Assembly (NCBI GenBank): GCA_902778245.1
Contig: CACYXH010000009.1
Location: 1 to 44,552, forward strand
Source: an uncultured Lachnospiraceae bacterium
GTDB taxonomy: Bacteria; Bacillota; Clostridia; Lachnospirales; Lachnospiraceae
Length of the DNA: 44,552 bases
Direction: 5' to 3'
Part shown: piece by piece, positions 20,480 to 30,438 of the stretch
Numbering within the stretch: position 1 is the stretch's first letter
Layout of the letters: every line of letters starts with the position of its first letter
Position numbers and translations under genes: made by a program
The notes under the pieces: model-generated
Database searches by the model: none
The model's input: the letters and a program-made list of their open reading frames with translations, nothing else
What the model was told of the DNA's origin: nothing

Positions 20480-22978
20480 GTGGAAGACAATATTTTTGAT
20501 CAGATACACGAAGTGGACCTGAAAAAAACCATGGAGGAATCTTATATTGATTATGCTATGAGCGTAATCGCTTCCCGCGCGCTGCCGGATGTAAGAGACG
20601 GTCTGAAGCCGGTGCAGAGGCGTGTACTCTACTCCATGATCGAGTTAAACAACGGGCCTGACAAGCCGCATAGAAAATGCGCGCGTATCGTAGGTGATAC
20701 CATGGGTAAATATCATCCTCATGGAGACAGCTCTATTTATGGAGCTCTGGTAAATATGGCCCAGGAATGGTCTACCAGATATCCTCTTGTAGATGGACAT
20801 GGAAACTTTGGATCCGTGGATGGAGACGGCGCTGCCGCCATGCGTTATACCGAGGCGCGTTTAAGCAAAATATCTATGGAAATGCTGGCGGATATCAATA
20901 AAGATACGGTGGATTTTGTACCGAACTTTGATGAAACAGAAAAAGAGCCGACAGTTCTTCCTTCCAGATATCCGAATCTGCTGGTAAATGGTACCACGGG
21001 TATTGCGGTAGGTATGGCTACTAATATTCCTCCTCACAATCTCAAAGAGGTTATCCGTGCTGTTGTGAAAATCATTGATAACCGTGTAGAAGAACAGAGG
21101 GAAACTTCTCTGGACGAAGTGATGGAGATTATAAAGGGGCCGGATTTTCCCACCGGCGCTATGATTCTGGGAACCAGAGGCATTGAGGAGGCTTATCGTA
21201 CCGGGCGTGGAAAACTTAAGGTAAGGGCAGTGACGGATATTGAGACACTGTCAAACGGTAAGAGCCGTATTGTGGTAACCGAGCTTCCTTATCTGGTAAA
21301 TAAAGCCAGGCTGATCGAAAAAATGGCGGAACTGGTGAGAGATAAGAAAATTGATGGTATCACCGGCATTACCGATGAATCCAGCCGTGAGGGTATGAGA
21401 ATCAGTATTGACCTTCGCCGGGACGCCAATGCCAATGTTATCTTAAATCAGTTATTTAAACATACACAGCTGCAGGATACTTACGGCGTGATCATGCTGG
21501 CTCTTATTAATAATAAGCCTAAGGTAATGAATCTTCTTGAGATGCTTCATCATTATCTGAAACATCAGGAGGATGTGGTCACCAGAAGAACAAAATATGA
21601 TCTGAATAAGGCGGAAGAGAGGGCTCATATTTTACAGGGTTTATTGATTGCTCTGGATAATATTGACGAGGTCATCCGCATTATCCGCGGTTCCAGAACG
21701 ACTCAGCTGGCAAAAGAAGCATTGATGGAACGATTTGGTCTGACAGATGTACAGGCTCAGGCCATCGTTGATATGCGTCTGAGAGCCCTCACCGGATTGG
21801 AGAGGGAGAAACTGGAGGCAGAATACGCGGAACTGATGAAAAGAATTCAGGAATTGAAAGCAATCCTGGCAGACGAAAATCTTCTGCTTGGTGTGATTAA
21901 AAAAGAGATTCTGGTGATCAGCGACAAATATGGTGATGAGAGAAAAACTTCCATCGGATTTGATGTGTTTGATTTTTCTACGGAAGATTTGATACCGCAG
22001 GAAGATGTCGTTATTACTATGACCAGGATGGGTTATATCAAGCGCATGACCCAGGATACTTTTAAGAGCCAGAATCGTGGAGGAAAAGGAATCAAAGGAA
22101 TGCAGACTCTGGAGGACGATTATATTGAGGAGCTGCTGATGACCACCACGCATCATTATCTGATGTTCTTTACCAATAAGGGAAGGGTTTACCGTCTGAA
22201 AGCCTATGAGATACCTGAGGCCAGCCGTACATCCAGGGGAATGGCTATTGTTAATCTGCTTCAGCTCCAGCCGGAAGAAAAAATAACCGCAGTGATTCCC
22301 ATGAAAAAGTTTGAGGAGGGAAATTATCTGTTCATGGCTACCAAAAATGGTATCGTTAAAAAAACTCCCATCATGGAATATGCCAATGTGAAAAAATCAG
22401 GATTGGCAGCTATCAGTCTCAGGCAAAATGATGAACTGATCGAAGTAAAGAGAACTGATAACGCTAAAGATATTCTTTTGGTGACAAAATATGGGCAGTG
22501 TATCCGTTTCCATGAGACAGATGTGAGAAAGACCGGGCGTGTTTCCATGGGTGTGATAGGAATTAACCTGGCTGACGGAGATGAAGTGGTGGCTATGCAG
22601 ATGCATACTCAGGGAGATTATCTCCTGATCGTATCAGAAAAGGGTATGGGAAAGCTAACTTCCATAGATGAATTCACATCCCAAAACCGCGGTGGAAAAG
22701 GCGTGAAGTGTTACAAAATCATGGAAAAAACCGGAAATGTAATTGGAGCGAAAGCTGTCAATACAGAAAATGAGATAATGATGATCAATACCGAAGGTAT
22801 TATTATCCGCATGCTATGTTCCGATATTTCTATTCTTGGAAGAATCACCTCCGGTGTGAAGCTGATGAATTTAAATGAAGGTGATACGGTTGCAAGCATT
22901 GCCAGAGTCAGGGAAAGCGAGCATAAGACAGAAGAAACGGAGCAGAAAGAAGAAACTGATTCAGGTATGACTAGTTAA
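20480..22978 (+). CDS. gyrA: DNA gyrase subunit A
   Basis: Cleavage and religation subunit of gyrase. The 832-residue protein starts at GTG (20480) after AGGAGGAT. The catalytic tyrosine is Y123 (AMRYTEARL). The quinolone-determining loop reads [13 protein letters not shown], with Ser84 equivalent to E. coli Ser83 and Gly88 at the position of E. coli Asp87. The GyrA box QNRGGKG needed for wrapping is at [11 protein letters not shown], and a second copy ([11 protein letters not shown]) appears later in the C-terminal beta-pinwheel. The last 25 residues are acidic ([12 protein letters not shown]). It ends the dnaA-gyrA block, followed by a terminator. Confidence 0.97.
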   Translation: MEDNIFDQIHEVDLKKTMEESYIDYAMSVIASRALPDVRDGLKPVQRRVLYSMIELNNGPDKPHRKCARIVGDTMGKYHPHGDSSIYGALVNMAQEWSTRYPLVDGHGNFGSVDGDGAAAMRYTEARLSKISMEMLADINKDTVDFVPNFDETEKEPTVLPSRYPNLLVNGTTGIAVGMATNIPPHNLKEVIRAVVKIIDNRVEEQRETSLDEVMEIIKGPDFPTGAMILGTRGIEEAYRTGRGKLKVRAVTDIETLSNGKSRIVVTELPYLVNKARLIEKMAELVRDKKIDGITGITDESSREGMRISIDLRRDANANVILNQLFKHTQLQDTYGVIMLALINNKPKVMNLLEMLHHYLKHQEDVVTRRTKYDLNKAEERAHILQGLLIALDNIDEVIRIIRGSRTTQLAKEALMERFGLTDVQAQAIVDMRLRALTGLEREKLEAEYAELMKRIQELKAILADENLLLGVIKKEILVISDKYGDERKTSIGFDVFDFSTEDLIPQEDVVITMTRMGYIKRMTQDTFKSQNRGGKGIKGMQTLEDDYIEELLMTTTHHYLMFFTNKGRVYRLKAYEIPEASRTSRGMAIVNLLQLQPEEKITAVIPMKKFEEGNYLFMATKNGIVKKTPIMEYANVKKSGLAAISLRQNDELIEVKRTDNAKDILLVTKYGQCIRFHETDVRKTGRVSMGVIGINLADGDEVVAMQMHTQGDYLLIVSEKGMGKLTSIDEFTSQNRGGKGVKCYKIMEKTGNVIGAKAVNTENEIMMINTEGIIIRMLCSDISILGRITSGVKLMNLNEGDTVASIARVRESEHKTEETEQKEETDSGMTS

Positions 22979-23002
22979 GGAAATAAATAATAAATCAGGC
23001 GA

Positions 23003-23060
23003 GGGTTGTCGAATTAAAAGCATATTTTTATAAAATGCTTTGTGAGACAACCCTTTTTTA
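23003..23060 (+). terminator. Rho-independent terminator after gyrA
   Basis: Arms GGGTTGTC (23003-23010) and GACAACCC (23046-23053) are followed by TTTTTTT. Inner AAAGCAT / ATGCTTT arms lengthen the hairpin. Confidence 0.85.
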
Positions 23061-23194
23061 TGGTTGCCCATTTGTCAATGACAAAAGTATTTATGTGGTA
23101 GATATAGTAAAGAGAAAACAGGTAGAATTTATTTATCAGAATAGGAATGTGGGTGTCTTATATTAATTAAATCGGCAAGAGGAGGAATTGGATT

Positions 23195-24433
23195 ATGAAG
23201 AAAAAATTCGTATTTATTCTGTCTATGATGATTTGTTTAAGCAGTGTAACAGCATATGGTACTTCCATTGTTTCCTGGTATGAAGGATCTTCTGATATAG
23301 AAGAAGACGTACCTGCAGATGCACCGGTGGAAGAAAATGCAGAATATGATTTTCATCTGAAAGAGGAAAAGATAAAAAGTCCGGGTTTTAATGGTGCAGT
23401 GGTTGGAAAAACAGTTATTCCTGAGGGATGGTCGATAGAGGTGATCGATCTATCTATAAACAGTGAATCTATTACCTGTCCAAACGCTATATGGATGACA
23501 GCTTCCAGTCCTGATGGAAAATGTAAATTGTCCTATATTTCGAGAAGGGAATTTAAGCAGGAATATACAAATGCGATGGGAATGGAAATTTCTTCAGAAG
23601 ATGACAAATACTCTGTCAGTGATATGATGCACACCTTGAATTACAGGGAAGCACCTGAGGTCTGTGATCTGATGGCTTCTATTATTTATGAATGCAGTCC
23701 AATTCTGGAATACCAATGGACCTTATCGAAGGAGGATCAGGCTTCCATTGAGGAAGCAAAACAGAATTATAATACATCTGTCATAAAAGACATTAACAAT
23801 GCCAATCAGATGTATGGAATGAACTTGCAGCTTCAGGGAACAGATTTTACTATCGCAACAAGAACTTACAGCGCGGGAAATAAGAAAATAACTCTTCGAG
23901 GTTTTTCTTCCGGATTTGAGCTTTTTTCTGATTTCAGTTCTTATGGTTATGAATCTTATACAGATACAATTTATTGGAGTATGCCTGCTATTTATGGTTT
24001 ATGGACTGACGAGGATGTGCATGAAAGTTATCAGCGGATTTTTGACGCTTTTGCGGCAGGTACCACCATCAGCCAGGAATATGAGCAGATGAGAAATTTG
24101 AATTCACAGGAACTTCAGTTAGCCATGCTTGAAGCGAAAAATCAGGCGCAGCAGGGGAGTTACAGCAGCAGTTATGGAACTGAGAGCAGATATGAAGACA
24201 TTGAGGATACTACGATAGGAAGCGGAGATACCTACAGCGCGTTTGATGCATGGGATGATTATATAAGGGGTGAAGAGGATTATACCACCAGTGACGGGAC
24301 TCACATAAAACTTCCCAGTGATTATGATCATGTATATGAGGGAGACAATGGAATCATTTATGCTGGAAACAGCAGTGATGGACCTGCAGGTTCAACAGAG
24401 CTGAATCCAACACAAATCGGAGATGGATATTGA
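23195..24433 (+). CDS. secreted protein of unknown function
   Basis: A 412-residue protein with a clear Sec signal peptide (KKKFVFILSMMICLSSVTAYG) and no lipobox, so probably released or loosely wall-associated. After an acidic stretch (residues 30-55) comes a folded region with repeated aromatic residues (IPEGWSIEVIDLSI; TFSAGNKKITLRGFSSGFELF). The C-terminal 100 residues are Gln-, Ser-, Tyr- and Gly-rich and look disordered. I do not recognise the family. An excellent AGAGGAGG lies before the ATG. It stands alone after the gyrA terminator. Confidence 0.75.
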   Translation: MKKKFVFILSMMICLSSVTAYGTSIVSWYEGSSDIEEDVPADAPVEENAEYDFHLKEEKIKSPGFNGAVVGKTVIPEGWSIEVIDLSINSESITCPNAIWMTASSPDGKCKLSYISRREFKQEYTNAMGMEISSEDDKYSVSDMMHTLNYREAPEVCDLMASIIYECSPILEYQWTLSKEDQASIEEAKQNYNTSVIKDINNANQMYGMNLQLQGTDFTIATRTYSAGNKKITLRGFSSGFELFSDFSSYGYESYTDTIYWSMPAIYGLWTDEDVHESYQRIFDAFAAGTTISQEYEQMRNLNSQELQLAMLEAKNQAQQGSYSSSYGTESRYEDIEDTTIGSGDTYSAFDAWDDYIRGEEDYTTSDGTHIKLPSDYDHVYEGDNGIIYAGNSSDGPAGSTELNPTQIGDGY

Positions 24434-24446
24434 TTAAAAAAGAAAC

Positions 24447-24492
24447 CCGTCATTTTAACTTAAAAAAGTATTTTGTATTTCTTAATTGACGG
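24447..24492. repeat. inverted repeat overlapping the next promoter
   Basis: CCGTCA (24447-24452) and TGACGG (24487-24492) are inverted arms extended by TTTTAA/TTAAT. The right arm overlaps the -35 box of the downstream lipoprotein gene. It could be a weak terminator for the secreted protein gene or a regulatory dyad. Confidence 0.4.
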
Positions 24493-24514
24493 TACAAAAA
24501 GGAAATTATATACT
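24486..24514 (+). promoter_or_regulatory. promoter of the amidase lipoprotein gene
   Basis: TTGACG (24486-24491), 17 bp, TATACT (24509-24514), about 68 bp before the ATG at 24582. Near-consensus sigma-A type. Confidence 0.7.
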
Positions 24515-24581
24515 TGAGAAAATGATTTAATCATCACTTTTAAGAAAAGAGTCAATATAAGAATAAAAGGACGGGTATTTT

Positions 24582-26336
24582 ATGAAAAAATTTAGTAATT
24601 TTAGACCGGCTGTCATATTAGTTTGTATGATATTAGGAATCACAGGTTGCTCTATACTACCGTACAATATGTATGATCTGAAGAATGAGTCAGAAAAAAG
24701 GGAAGAAATTCAAACGGAAGAATGGAGCGAAAAAGAAACAGAGAGCGAAAATATAGATAAGAACGAAACTGAGAAAGTAACAGAATTTTTCGAGACTGAG
24801 ACTGAAACAGAGAGCGAAACGGAACCAGAAAAGGAATCAGAAAAGGAAGCAGAGACGGAAGAAAAATGGAATGGGCATATTGTAGGTATTGATCCGGGAC
24901 ATCAGGGATCCTGGGTGGATATGAGCGCTACCGAACCGGATGGTCCGGGATCCAGTAATTATAAAGCCAAATCAACGACCGGAACCATGGGAAGATATAC
25001 GGGAGTTCCGGAGTATGAATTAAACCTGACGATTTCTCTGGCACTTAGGGACGAATTGGAAGAGAGAGGCTATCAGGTTGTCATGACCCGCGAGGATAAT
25101 GACACTGCCATCAGCAATATAGAACGCGCCCGGAAAGCCGCAGATGGAGGAAGTGAAATTTATGTGAGGATACATGCTAACGGAAGTGATGATACTTCAG
25201 TTAAGGGTGCCCTTGGCATGGTTCCATCTCCGCAGAATCCCTATGTGGGTTATCTGGAACAGGACAGTTACCGTCTGTCCGAATGCATTTTAAATTCTTA
25301 CTGTAATGCCACGGGTTTTGCTAATCTGGGAATACAGTATTATGACAATATGACGGGCATCAACTGGAGCACCATTCCTGTCACAATTTTGGAAATGGGA
25401 TTTATGACAAATGAGAGCGATGATCTTGCCATGCAGGAGAAATCCATGCAGGAAAAAATGGTACAGGGAATCGCGGACGGGGTAGATGAATATTTTGGAA
25501 TCGACAGAACTGCTGTGAATGAAAATAGGAATAGACAGACAGATGCAGATGGAATTGTGGAAGATATGGCTGATCCTATTTCCGACATTCATGAAAAGTA
25601 TCTTTCATCCCGGGATGATATGGGAGAAAAATGGTCGGTGAGCATTGAAAATCTGAAAAACCATGATATTTATTCTTATAATGAAGAGGAAAAAATGCAG
25701 TCTGCCAGTGTGATAAAGGTATTCATTATGGGCGCGGTTTATGACAGGATGTGTTATCCTTCTTCCCCTGATCGTCTGATTTCATCGGCAGAAAATTATG
25801 ACGGTGAATTGAGGTATTTGCTGGAACAGATGATAACGGTGAGCAGCAATGAGGCGGCCAATGAACTGATTACCCGGCTGGGAGAAGGAGATTTTTCCAG
25901 AGGGGCACAGGCAGTAAACCAATTCTGCCGGGAAAATGGATATACTTCCACTTCCGTTGGAAGAAGGTTTATGGAAGAAAATCCTACAGGAGATAATTAT
26001 ACCAGTGCCCAGGATTGCCGGAAAATATTAGAGGATATTTATGAAGGAAACTGCGTTAACCAGGAAGCCTCTGAAAAAATGATGACAATATTGAAACAGC
26101 AGACGAATCTCAGTAAAATCCCGGCCGGTCTGCCGGCAGGATATGCTACTGCCAACAAAACCGGCGAGATGCCGGAAGGTTATGGCCTTGGATGTATTGA
26201 AAATGACATGGCGATCGTATTTTCTGATCAGGGAGATTATATTCTTGTTGTTTTATCCAATAATCTTGGTGGCCGCAACGAGGAGGCAAAGCAGGTTATT
26301 ACTCAGATCTCGAAGTATGTGTTGGAATTGTTTTGA
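24582..26336 (+). CDS. lipoprotein: N-acetylmuramoyl-L-alanine amidase fused to a beta-lactamase-fold serine hydrolase
   Basis: A 584-residue lipoprotein with lipobox ITGC (Cys23), an acidic Glu/Thr-rich spacer (about 30-95), then two enzyme domains. Residues 99-307 are an Amidase_3 domain cleaving the MurNAc-L-Ala bond of peptidoglycan. Zinc ligands are H107 (DPGHQG), E146 (YELN) and H198 (IHANG); the catalytic Glu is E271 (LEMGF). Residues about 335-584 are a class A beta-lactamase-like domain with S376-V-I-K379 (SxxK), S421-S-N423 (SxN) and K526-T-G (KTG). All motifs are intact, so both halves may be active. The second domain could be a D,D-peptidase, a beta-lactamase or a wall-binding domain. 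It precedes murT-gatD and a carboxypeptidase, a wall-related context. Confidence 0.9.
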   Translation: MKKFSNFRPAVILVCMILGITGCSILPYNMYDLKNESEKREEIQTEEWSEKETESENIDKNETEKVTEFFETETETESETEPEKESEKEAETEEKWNGHIVGIDPGHQGSWVDMSATEPDGPGSSNYKAKSTTGTMGRYTGVPEYELNLTISLALRDELEERGYQVVMTREDNDTAISNIERARKAADGGSEIYVRIHANGSDDTSVKGALGMVPSPQNPYVGYLEQDSYRLSECILNSYCNATGFANLGIQYYDNMTGINWSTIPVTILEMGFMTNESDDLAMQEKSMQEKMVQGIADGVDEYFGIDRTAVNENRNRQTDADGIVEDMADPISDIHEKYLSSRDDMGEKWSVSIENLKNHDIYSYNEEEKMQSASVIKVFIMGAVYDRMCYPSSPDRLISSAENYDGELRYLLEQMITVSSNEAANELITRLGEGDFSRGAQAVNQFCRENGYTSTSVGRRFMEENPTGDNYTSAQDCRKILEDIYEGNCVNQEASEKMMTILKQQTNLSKIPAGLPAGYATANKTGEMPEGYGLGCIENDMAIVFSDQGDYILVVLSNNLGGRNEEAKQVITQISKYVLELF

Positions 26337-26347
26337 TTTGTTCCAAA

Positions 26348-26392
26348 AATGGCGGTTACCCGGAAATAAACTATCCGGTCACCGCCATTTTT
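26348..26392 (+). terminator. terminator after the amidase lipoprotein gene
   Basis: A strong stem formed by AATGGCGGTTACCCGGA and TCCGGTCACCGCCATT (one mismatch), flanked by A-rich sequence on the left and TTTTT on the right. It could act in both directions. Confidence 0.85.
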
Positions 26393-26523
26393 CGTATGCA
26401 AGAAAAACCGATCAGAATACAGACGCATAAAACCATTGAAAGATAAGCCGATATAGTTTATAATGATACAATATAAAAGAATAAGTGATATTTAAATACA
26501 CGAATAACGGTGGAATACCGACA

Positions 26524-27876
26524 ATGATGGTAAAGACTATGAAATTACGCAGAATTACAGCAATACTAACAGCAAAGGCGCTCAGTTTCTTCTGCAAGAT
26601 TGCGGGCAGGCAGGGTGTGACCATGGCAGGCAGGATCGCTTTGAGAATAGACCCTGATATTTTGAAAGACCTGGCGGCTCAGGTGCGGGAGAAGATTTTT
26701 GTGGTGTGTGGAACCAATGGAAAAACCACCACCAACAATCTGCTCTGCTCCGCCGTGGAATCGGAGGGAAAGAAACTGATCTGCAATCACACAGGTTCCA
26801 ATATGCTGGCCGGCGTGGCAGCGGCCTTTGTTCTTGGGGCTAAATGGAATGGAAAACTGGATGCGGATTATGCCTGCATTGAGATTGACGAGGCTTCCAC
26901 AGTCCGGGTGTTTCCTCATTTTACCCCGGATTATATGGTGCTGACGAATCTGTTCCGGGATCAGCTGGATCGCTATGGTGAGATCGATATTACCATGGAT
27001 CTTCTGGATCGGGCTATGAAGATGGCCCCGGATATGACGGTAATCGTCAATGCGGATGACGCGTTATCGGCTTACCTGGCTATTGAGAGCGGAAATAAGT
27101 ATGTCACCTACGGGATCAGTGAGAAAGTGTTTGATGAACAGAATATCCGGGAGATTCGGGAAGGAAGATTCTGTAAACGGTGTGGCGAGAGATTGGAATA
27201 TGATTTTTATCATTACAGCCAGATCGGCGTCTACCATTGTCCAGAATGTGGATTTTCCAGACCTGCAGTGAACTTTGATGCGTCACATATTCACATGAGT
27301 AATGGACTGGAATTTGATGTGGAGGGGCGGCATATTGCCGCGGATTACCGGGGTTTTTACAATATTTATAATATACTTGCGGCTTACAGTGCAGCCCGCA
27401 CGGCAGGCATGGAACTAAAACGGTTTGACAGAGTTTTGCAGAACTTCAATCCTCAGAACGGAAGAAATGAAGCTTTTTCTATCAATGGGAATAAGGTACT
27501 TTTGAATCTGGCAAAGAATCCCGCTGGTTTTAACCAGAATATTTCTTCGGTGATGGAAGATCCTAATGAGAAGGATCTGATCATCGTTATCAATGACAAC
27601 GCACAGGATGGAACGGATATTTCCTGGCTCTGGGATGTGGATTTTGACCGATTTGCCGCAGATAACATTCGTTCTATCACGGTCAGCGGCATACGGTGCC
27701 AGGACATGAGACTGAGGCTGAAATATGTGGACATCGCTGCCGATCTGATTGGTGATGTGAGGACGGCCATTGAAAAAAGCCTGAAGAATGGATGTGGAAA
27801 TCTGTATGTTCTGGTGAATTATACGGCTCTGTATTCTACGCATACGATCTTAAAGGATATGGAGGGAAAAGCATGA
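26524..27876 (+). CDS. murT: lipid II isoglutaminyl synthase, ligase subunit MurT
   Basis: With GatD, converts the second residue of the lipid II stem peptide from D-glutamate to D-isoglutamine. The 450-residue protein has a Mur-ligase central domain with P-loop VCGTNGKTTTNNLL, an inserted four-cysteine zinc ribbon (CKRCGE...CPECG), and the C-terminal DUF1727 domain. The last contains DNAQDGTDISWLWDVDF, the region supplying the Asp that completes the GatD catalytic site in MurT-GatD. The ATG at 26524 is chosen from GGTGGA nine bases upstream; a GTG at 26485 has no ribosome site. Its stop overlaps gatD by four bases. Confidence 0.94.
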   Translation: MMVKTMKLRRITAILTAKALSFFCKIAGRQGVTMAGRIALRIDPDILKDLAAQVREKIFVVCGTNGKTTTNNLLCSAVESEGKKLICNHTGSNMLAGVAAAFVLGAKWNGKLDADYACIEIDEASTVRVFPHFTPDYMVLTNLFRDQLDRYGEIDITMDLLDRAMKMAPDMTVIVNADDALSAYLAIESGNKYVTYGISEKVFDEQNIREIREGRFCKRCGERLEYDFYHYSQIGVYHCPECGFSRPAVNFDASHIHMSNGLEFDVEGRHIAADYRGFYNIYNILAAYSAARTAGMELKRFDRVLQNFNPQNGRNEAFSINGNKVLLNLAKNPAGFNQNISSVMEDPNEKDLIIVINDNAQDGTDISWLWDVDFDRFAADNIRSITVSGIRCQDMRLRLKYVDIAADLIGDVRTAIEKSLKNGCGNLYVLVNYTALYSTHTILKDMEGKA

Positions 27877-28592
27877 AAATAACTATCGGACATTTATATC
27901 CGGATCTGCTGAATCTGTATGGGGATCGGGGAAATATCCAGTGCATGAAAAAACGCTGCGAATGGCGGGGAATCGAGGCCGAAGTAAAAGAATTCCAACT
28001 GACAGATGCCATTGACTTTTCCAGTCTGGATATTGTACTTTTGGGGGGCGGTTCGGATCGGGAGCAGATGCTGGTCTGCGATCAGTTAAAAACCATCCAA
28101 AAGGATTTTAAAGAGTATGTAGAAGATAATGGAGTGGTTATCGCAGTCTGCGGCGGCTATCAGCTTCTGGGTCATTACTATGATACATCGGAAGGACGCA
28201 TAGAAGGACTTTCACTGGTGGATCTGTACACAGAGCAGGGATCTCCAAGGTTGATCTCTAATATTGTAATTGAAAATGAGGCATTTCCGTATCCTATTGT
28301 GGGCTTTGAAAACCATGGAGGGAGAACATTTATTAATGGAAATAAAGCGCTGGGCAAAGTTTCTTTCGGATATGGAAATAATGGCCAGGATAAAGAAGAA
28401 GGTGTGATGTACAAAAATGTCATTGGCACCTATCTGCATGGGCCGCTTCTTCCAAAGAATCCGCATGTCTGTGATCATCTGCTGGCCAGAGCGCTGGCGA
28501 AAAAGTACGGACGGGCAGAGTTGGAACCCCTTGATGACGCACAGGAAAAAGAAGCAAATGAGTATATTGTTCATCGATTTACGAAATCATAA
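27873..28592 (+). CDS. gatD: lipid II isoglutaminyl synthase, glutaminase subunit GatD
   Basis: A class I glutamine amidotransferase of the CobB/CobQ type that supplies ammonia to MurT. The 239-residue protein has nucleophile Cys93 in AVCGGYQLLG and catalytic His189 in GTYLHGPLLPKNP. The start at 27873 overlaps the murT stop (ATGA) and is preceded by GGAGGG; upstream in-frame codons fall inside murT. The murT-gatD pair is typical of Gram-positive bacteria. Confidence 0.95.
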   Translation: MKITIGHLYPDLLNLYGDRGNIQCMKKRCEWRGIEAEVKEFQLTDAIDFSSLDIVLLGGGSDREQMLVCDQLKTIQKDFKEYVEDNGVVIAVCGGYQLLGHYYDTSEGRIEGLSLVDLYTEQGSPRLISNIVIENEAFPYPIVGFENHGGRTFINGNKALGKVSFGYGNNGQDKEEGVMYKNVIGTYLHGPLLPKNPHVCDHLLARALAKKYGRAELEPLDDAQEKEANEYIVHRFTKS

Positions 28593-28645
28593 TGATTGAA
28601 TCATGATGCGTTTCTGATCAAAATGAAAAGATATAGAGGTGATTT

Positions 28646-30379
28646 ATGAGAAAAAAACAGATGAGATACCGAAGATACCTTTCCTTACTGTTGGCTATTC
28701 TTCTCATGACAGCGTACGTGATCCCCGCTTATGCAGAGGAAGACGGCGGCTATGAAGATAACTACCAGGAGGAAGAACAGGAGGAAACAGAATTTATTCC
28801 GGATGAATACTATGATCCCATTGAATCCAATGAACTACCCGGCTGGCCAAAAGGAGAGGCTGTGCAGGCGGCATCCGCGGTGGTGATGGATCTGGATACC
28901 AACACATTTTTGTACAGTAAGAATATGTATGCCAAGATGTATCCGGCCAGTATTACAAAGATCATGACAGCTATGATCGCCCTGGAGCAGGGGAATCTGG
29001 ACGAGGAGATTGAATTTTCTGAGATCGTCTATGATCTGGAATACAATAGCAGCAATGTGGGAATACAACCGGAAGAAAAACTGACTCTGAGGCAGGCGCT
29101 TTACGCGCTGATGCTAGAGTCAGCTAACGATGTGGCCAACGGCCTGGCAGAGTATTTTGGAGGATCGATGAGCGGCTTTGCGGATCTGATGAATGCCAAA
29201 GCCAAGGAGCTTGGATGTGTCAATACACATTTTTCCAACCCCAGCGGTCTGCACAATGATGATCACTATACCTGTGCCTACGATATGGCGCTGATCGCTC
29301 AGGCTGCTTATGAGATACCGCAGTTTCGGGAGTTTGCATCTACTACGCTTTATGAGTGTGCTGCCACGAATCTCACAGAGGAAGAGAGATATTTTGTCAA
29401 CCACCACAAGATGCTCCAACAGGAAAGCGAGTATTATTATGCCTGGTGTACTGCCGGAAAGACGGGGTTTACCTCCGATGCCTGGAATACACTGGTTACT
29501 TTTGGTGAAAAAGACGGCATGCGGCTGGTGTGTGTACTACTCCATGAGAACGGGGCCGGACGGGCTTATAATGAGACAGCGATGCTTCTGAATTATGCAT
29601 TTAATAATTTTCAGGAAGTTCCGGTGACGGATGAGGCAGGGCAGCCTACTTTCTATGAGGCAATGAAGCTGGAGCGTCTGGATAAAGCGGCGAGACTTTT
29701 TCGGGTAGAAGCTCTGGAGGAACCTATCGGGGAGACGATTCCGGGTACTGTAACGATACCCAATACGCTGTCGGTAGATGATCTGACGACAAAGTCAGAG
29801 AAGACCGGGGAATTGAAGGGAACGATTTTCTATTCTTATCATGACTGGTCTGTGGGTATGGCGGGCTTCCAGATCCATCCGCTGGTGCCAATTACTGTAC
29901 CCTCCTATCAGCAAAAGCGTGATATGGAAGAAATTTTGAATCGGACAGCGGCGGTCAGAAAACGAAATGAAATAGAGGAAACGGCAGCGGCAGTAATGCA
30001 GAATACCGAAGTATTCGTGAAGAACACCTATGAAAAAGCTAAGGATTTTGTTGAGAAGAATACGCTGACAGTGATCTGGGTGGGCTCTTTCATTTTATTA
30101 GTATTGCTGATCATTATTGTCATCCTTATCCTGCGCTGCACGAAAGAATACCGCATAAAGAAAAGGCGTCTTCAGGAAGAAAGAGAACTTCTGAAAAAAG
30201 AGGAGGAGATAGACCGGATGACTACCTCTGAAATTGAGCAGGAACTGCGGAAAGCCATGGAGCAGGAACGATTGCTCAAGGAGAAGGAAATGGCTTTACA
30301 GGAGGAACAGCGCCGCCAGGAAGAGAAGCTGAGAGAGACAGAGAAAATTCTGGAAGAGATCAATAATTCGCAGGAGTAA
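28646..30379 (+). CDS. D-alanyl-D-alanine carboxypeptidase (peptidase S11) with cytoplasmic coiled-coil tail
   Basis: Trims the terminal D-Ala of peptidoglycan stem peptides. The 577-residue protein has a signal peptide (about 1-30) and an acidic spacer, then the PBP5-like domain with S102-I-T-K105 (SxxK), SAN in ESANDVANGL and KTG in TAGKTGFTSD. A second domain (about 340-410) is followed by a transmembrane helix (IWVGSFILLVLLIIIVILIL) and about 85 residues of charged coiled coil predicted to be cytoplasmic. Typical DacA proteins end in a short amphipathic anchor, so the tail is unusual. RBS AGAGGTGA precedes the ATG. DacA and DacF are possible names, but I leave the symbol blank. Confidence 0.92.
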   Translation: MRKKQMRYRRYLSLLLAILLMTAYVIPAYAEEDGGYEDNYQEEEQEETEFIPDEYYDPIESNELPGWPKGEAVQAASAVVMDLDTNTFLYSKNMYAKMYPASITKIMTAMIALEQGNLDEEIEFSEIVYDLEYNSSNVGIQPEEKLTLRQALYALMLESANDVANGLAEYFGGSMSGFADLMNAKAKELGCVNTHFSNPSGLHNDDHYTCAYDMALIAQAAYEIPQFREFASTTLYECAATNLTEEERYFVNHHKMLQQESEYYYAWCTAGKTGFTSDAWNTLVTFGEKDGMRLVCVLLHENGAGRAYNETAMLLNYAFNNFQEVPVTDEAGQPTFYEAMKLERLDKAARLFRVEALEEPIGETIPGTVTIPNTLSVDDLTTKSEKTGELKGTIFYSYHDWSVGMAGFQIHPLVPITVPSYQQKRDMEEILNRTAAVRKRNEIEETAAAVMQNTEVFVKNTYEKAKDFVEKNTLTVIWVGSFILLVLLIIIVILILRCTKEYRIKKRRLQEERELLKKEEEIDRMTTSEIEQELRKAMEQERLLKEKEMALQEEQRRQEEKLRETEKILEEINNSQE

Positions 30380-30438
30380 AGTTGGAAGCAAGATTTAACT
30401 CCCGTCTCAAATTTATAAATTAAGAAAGGAAAAAAAGT

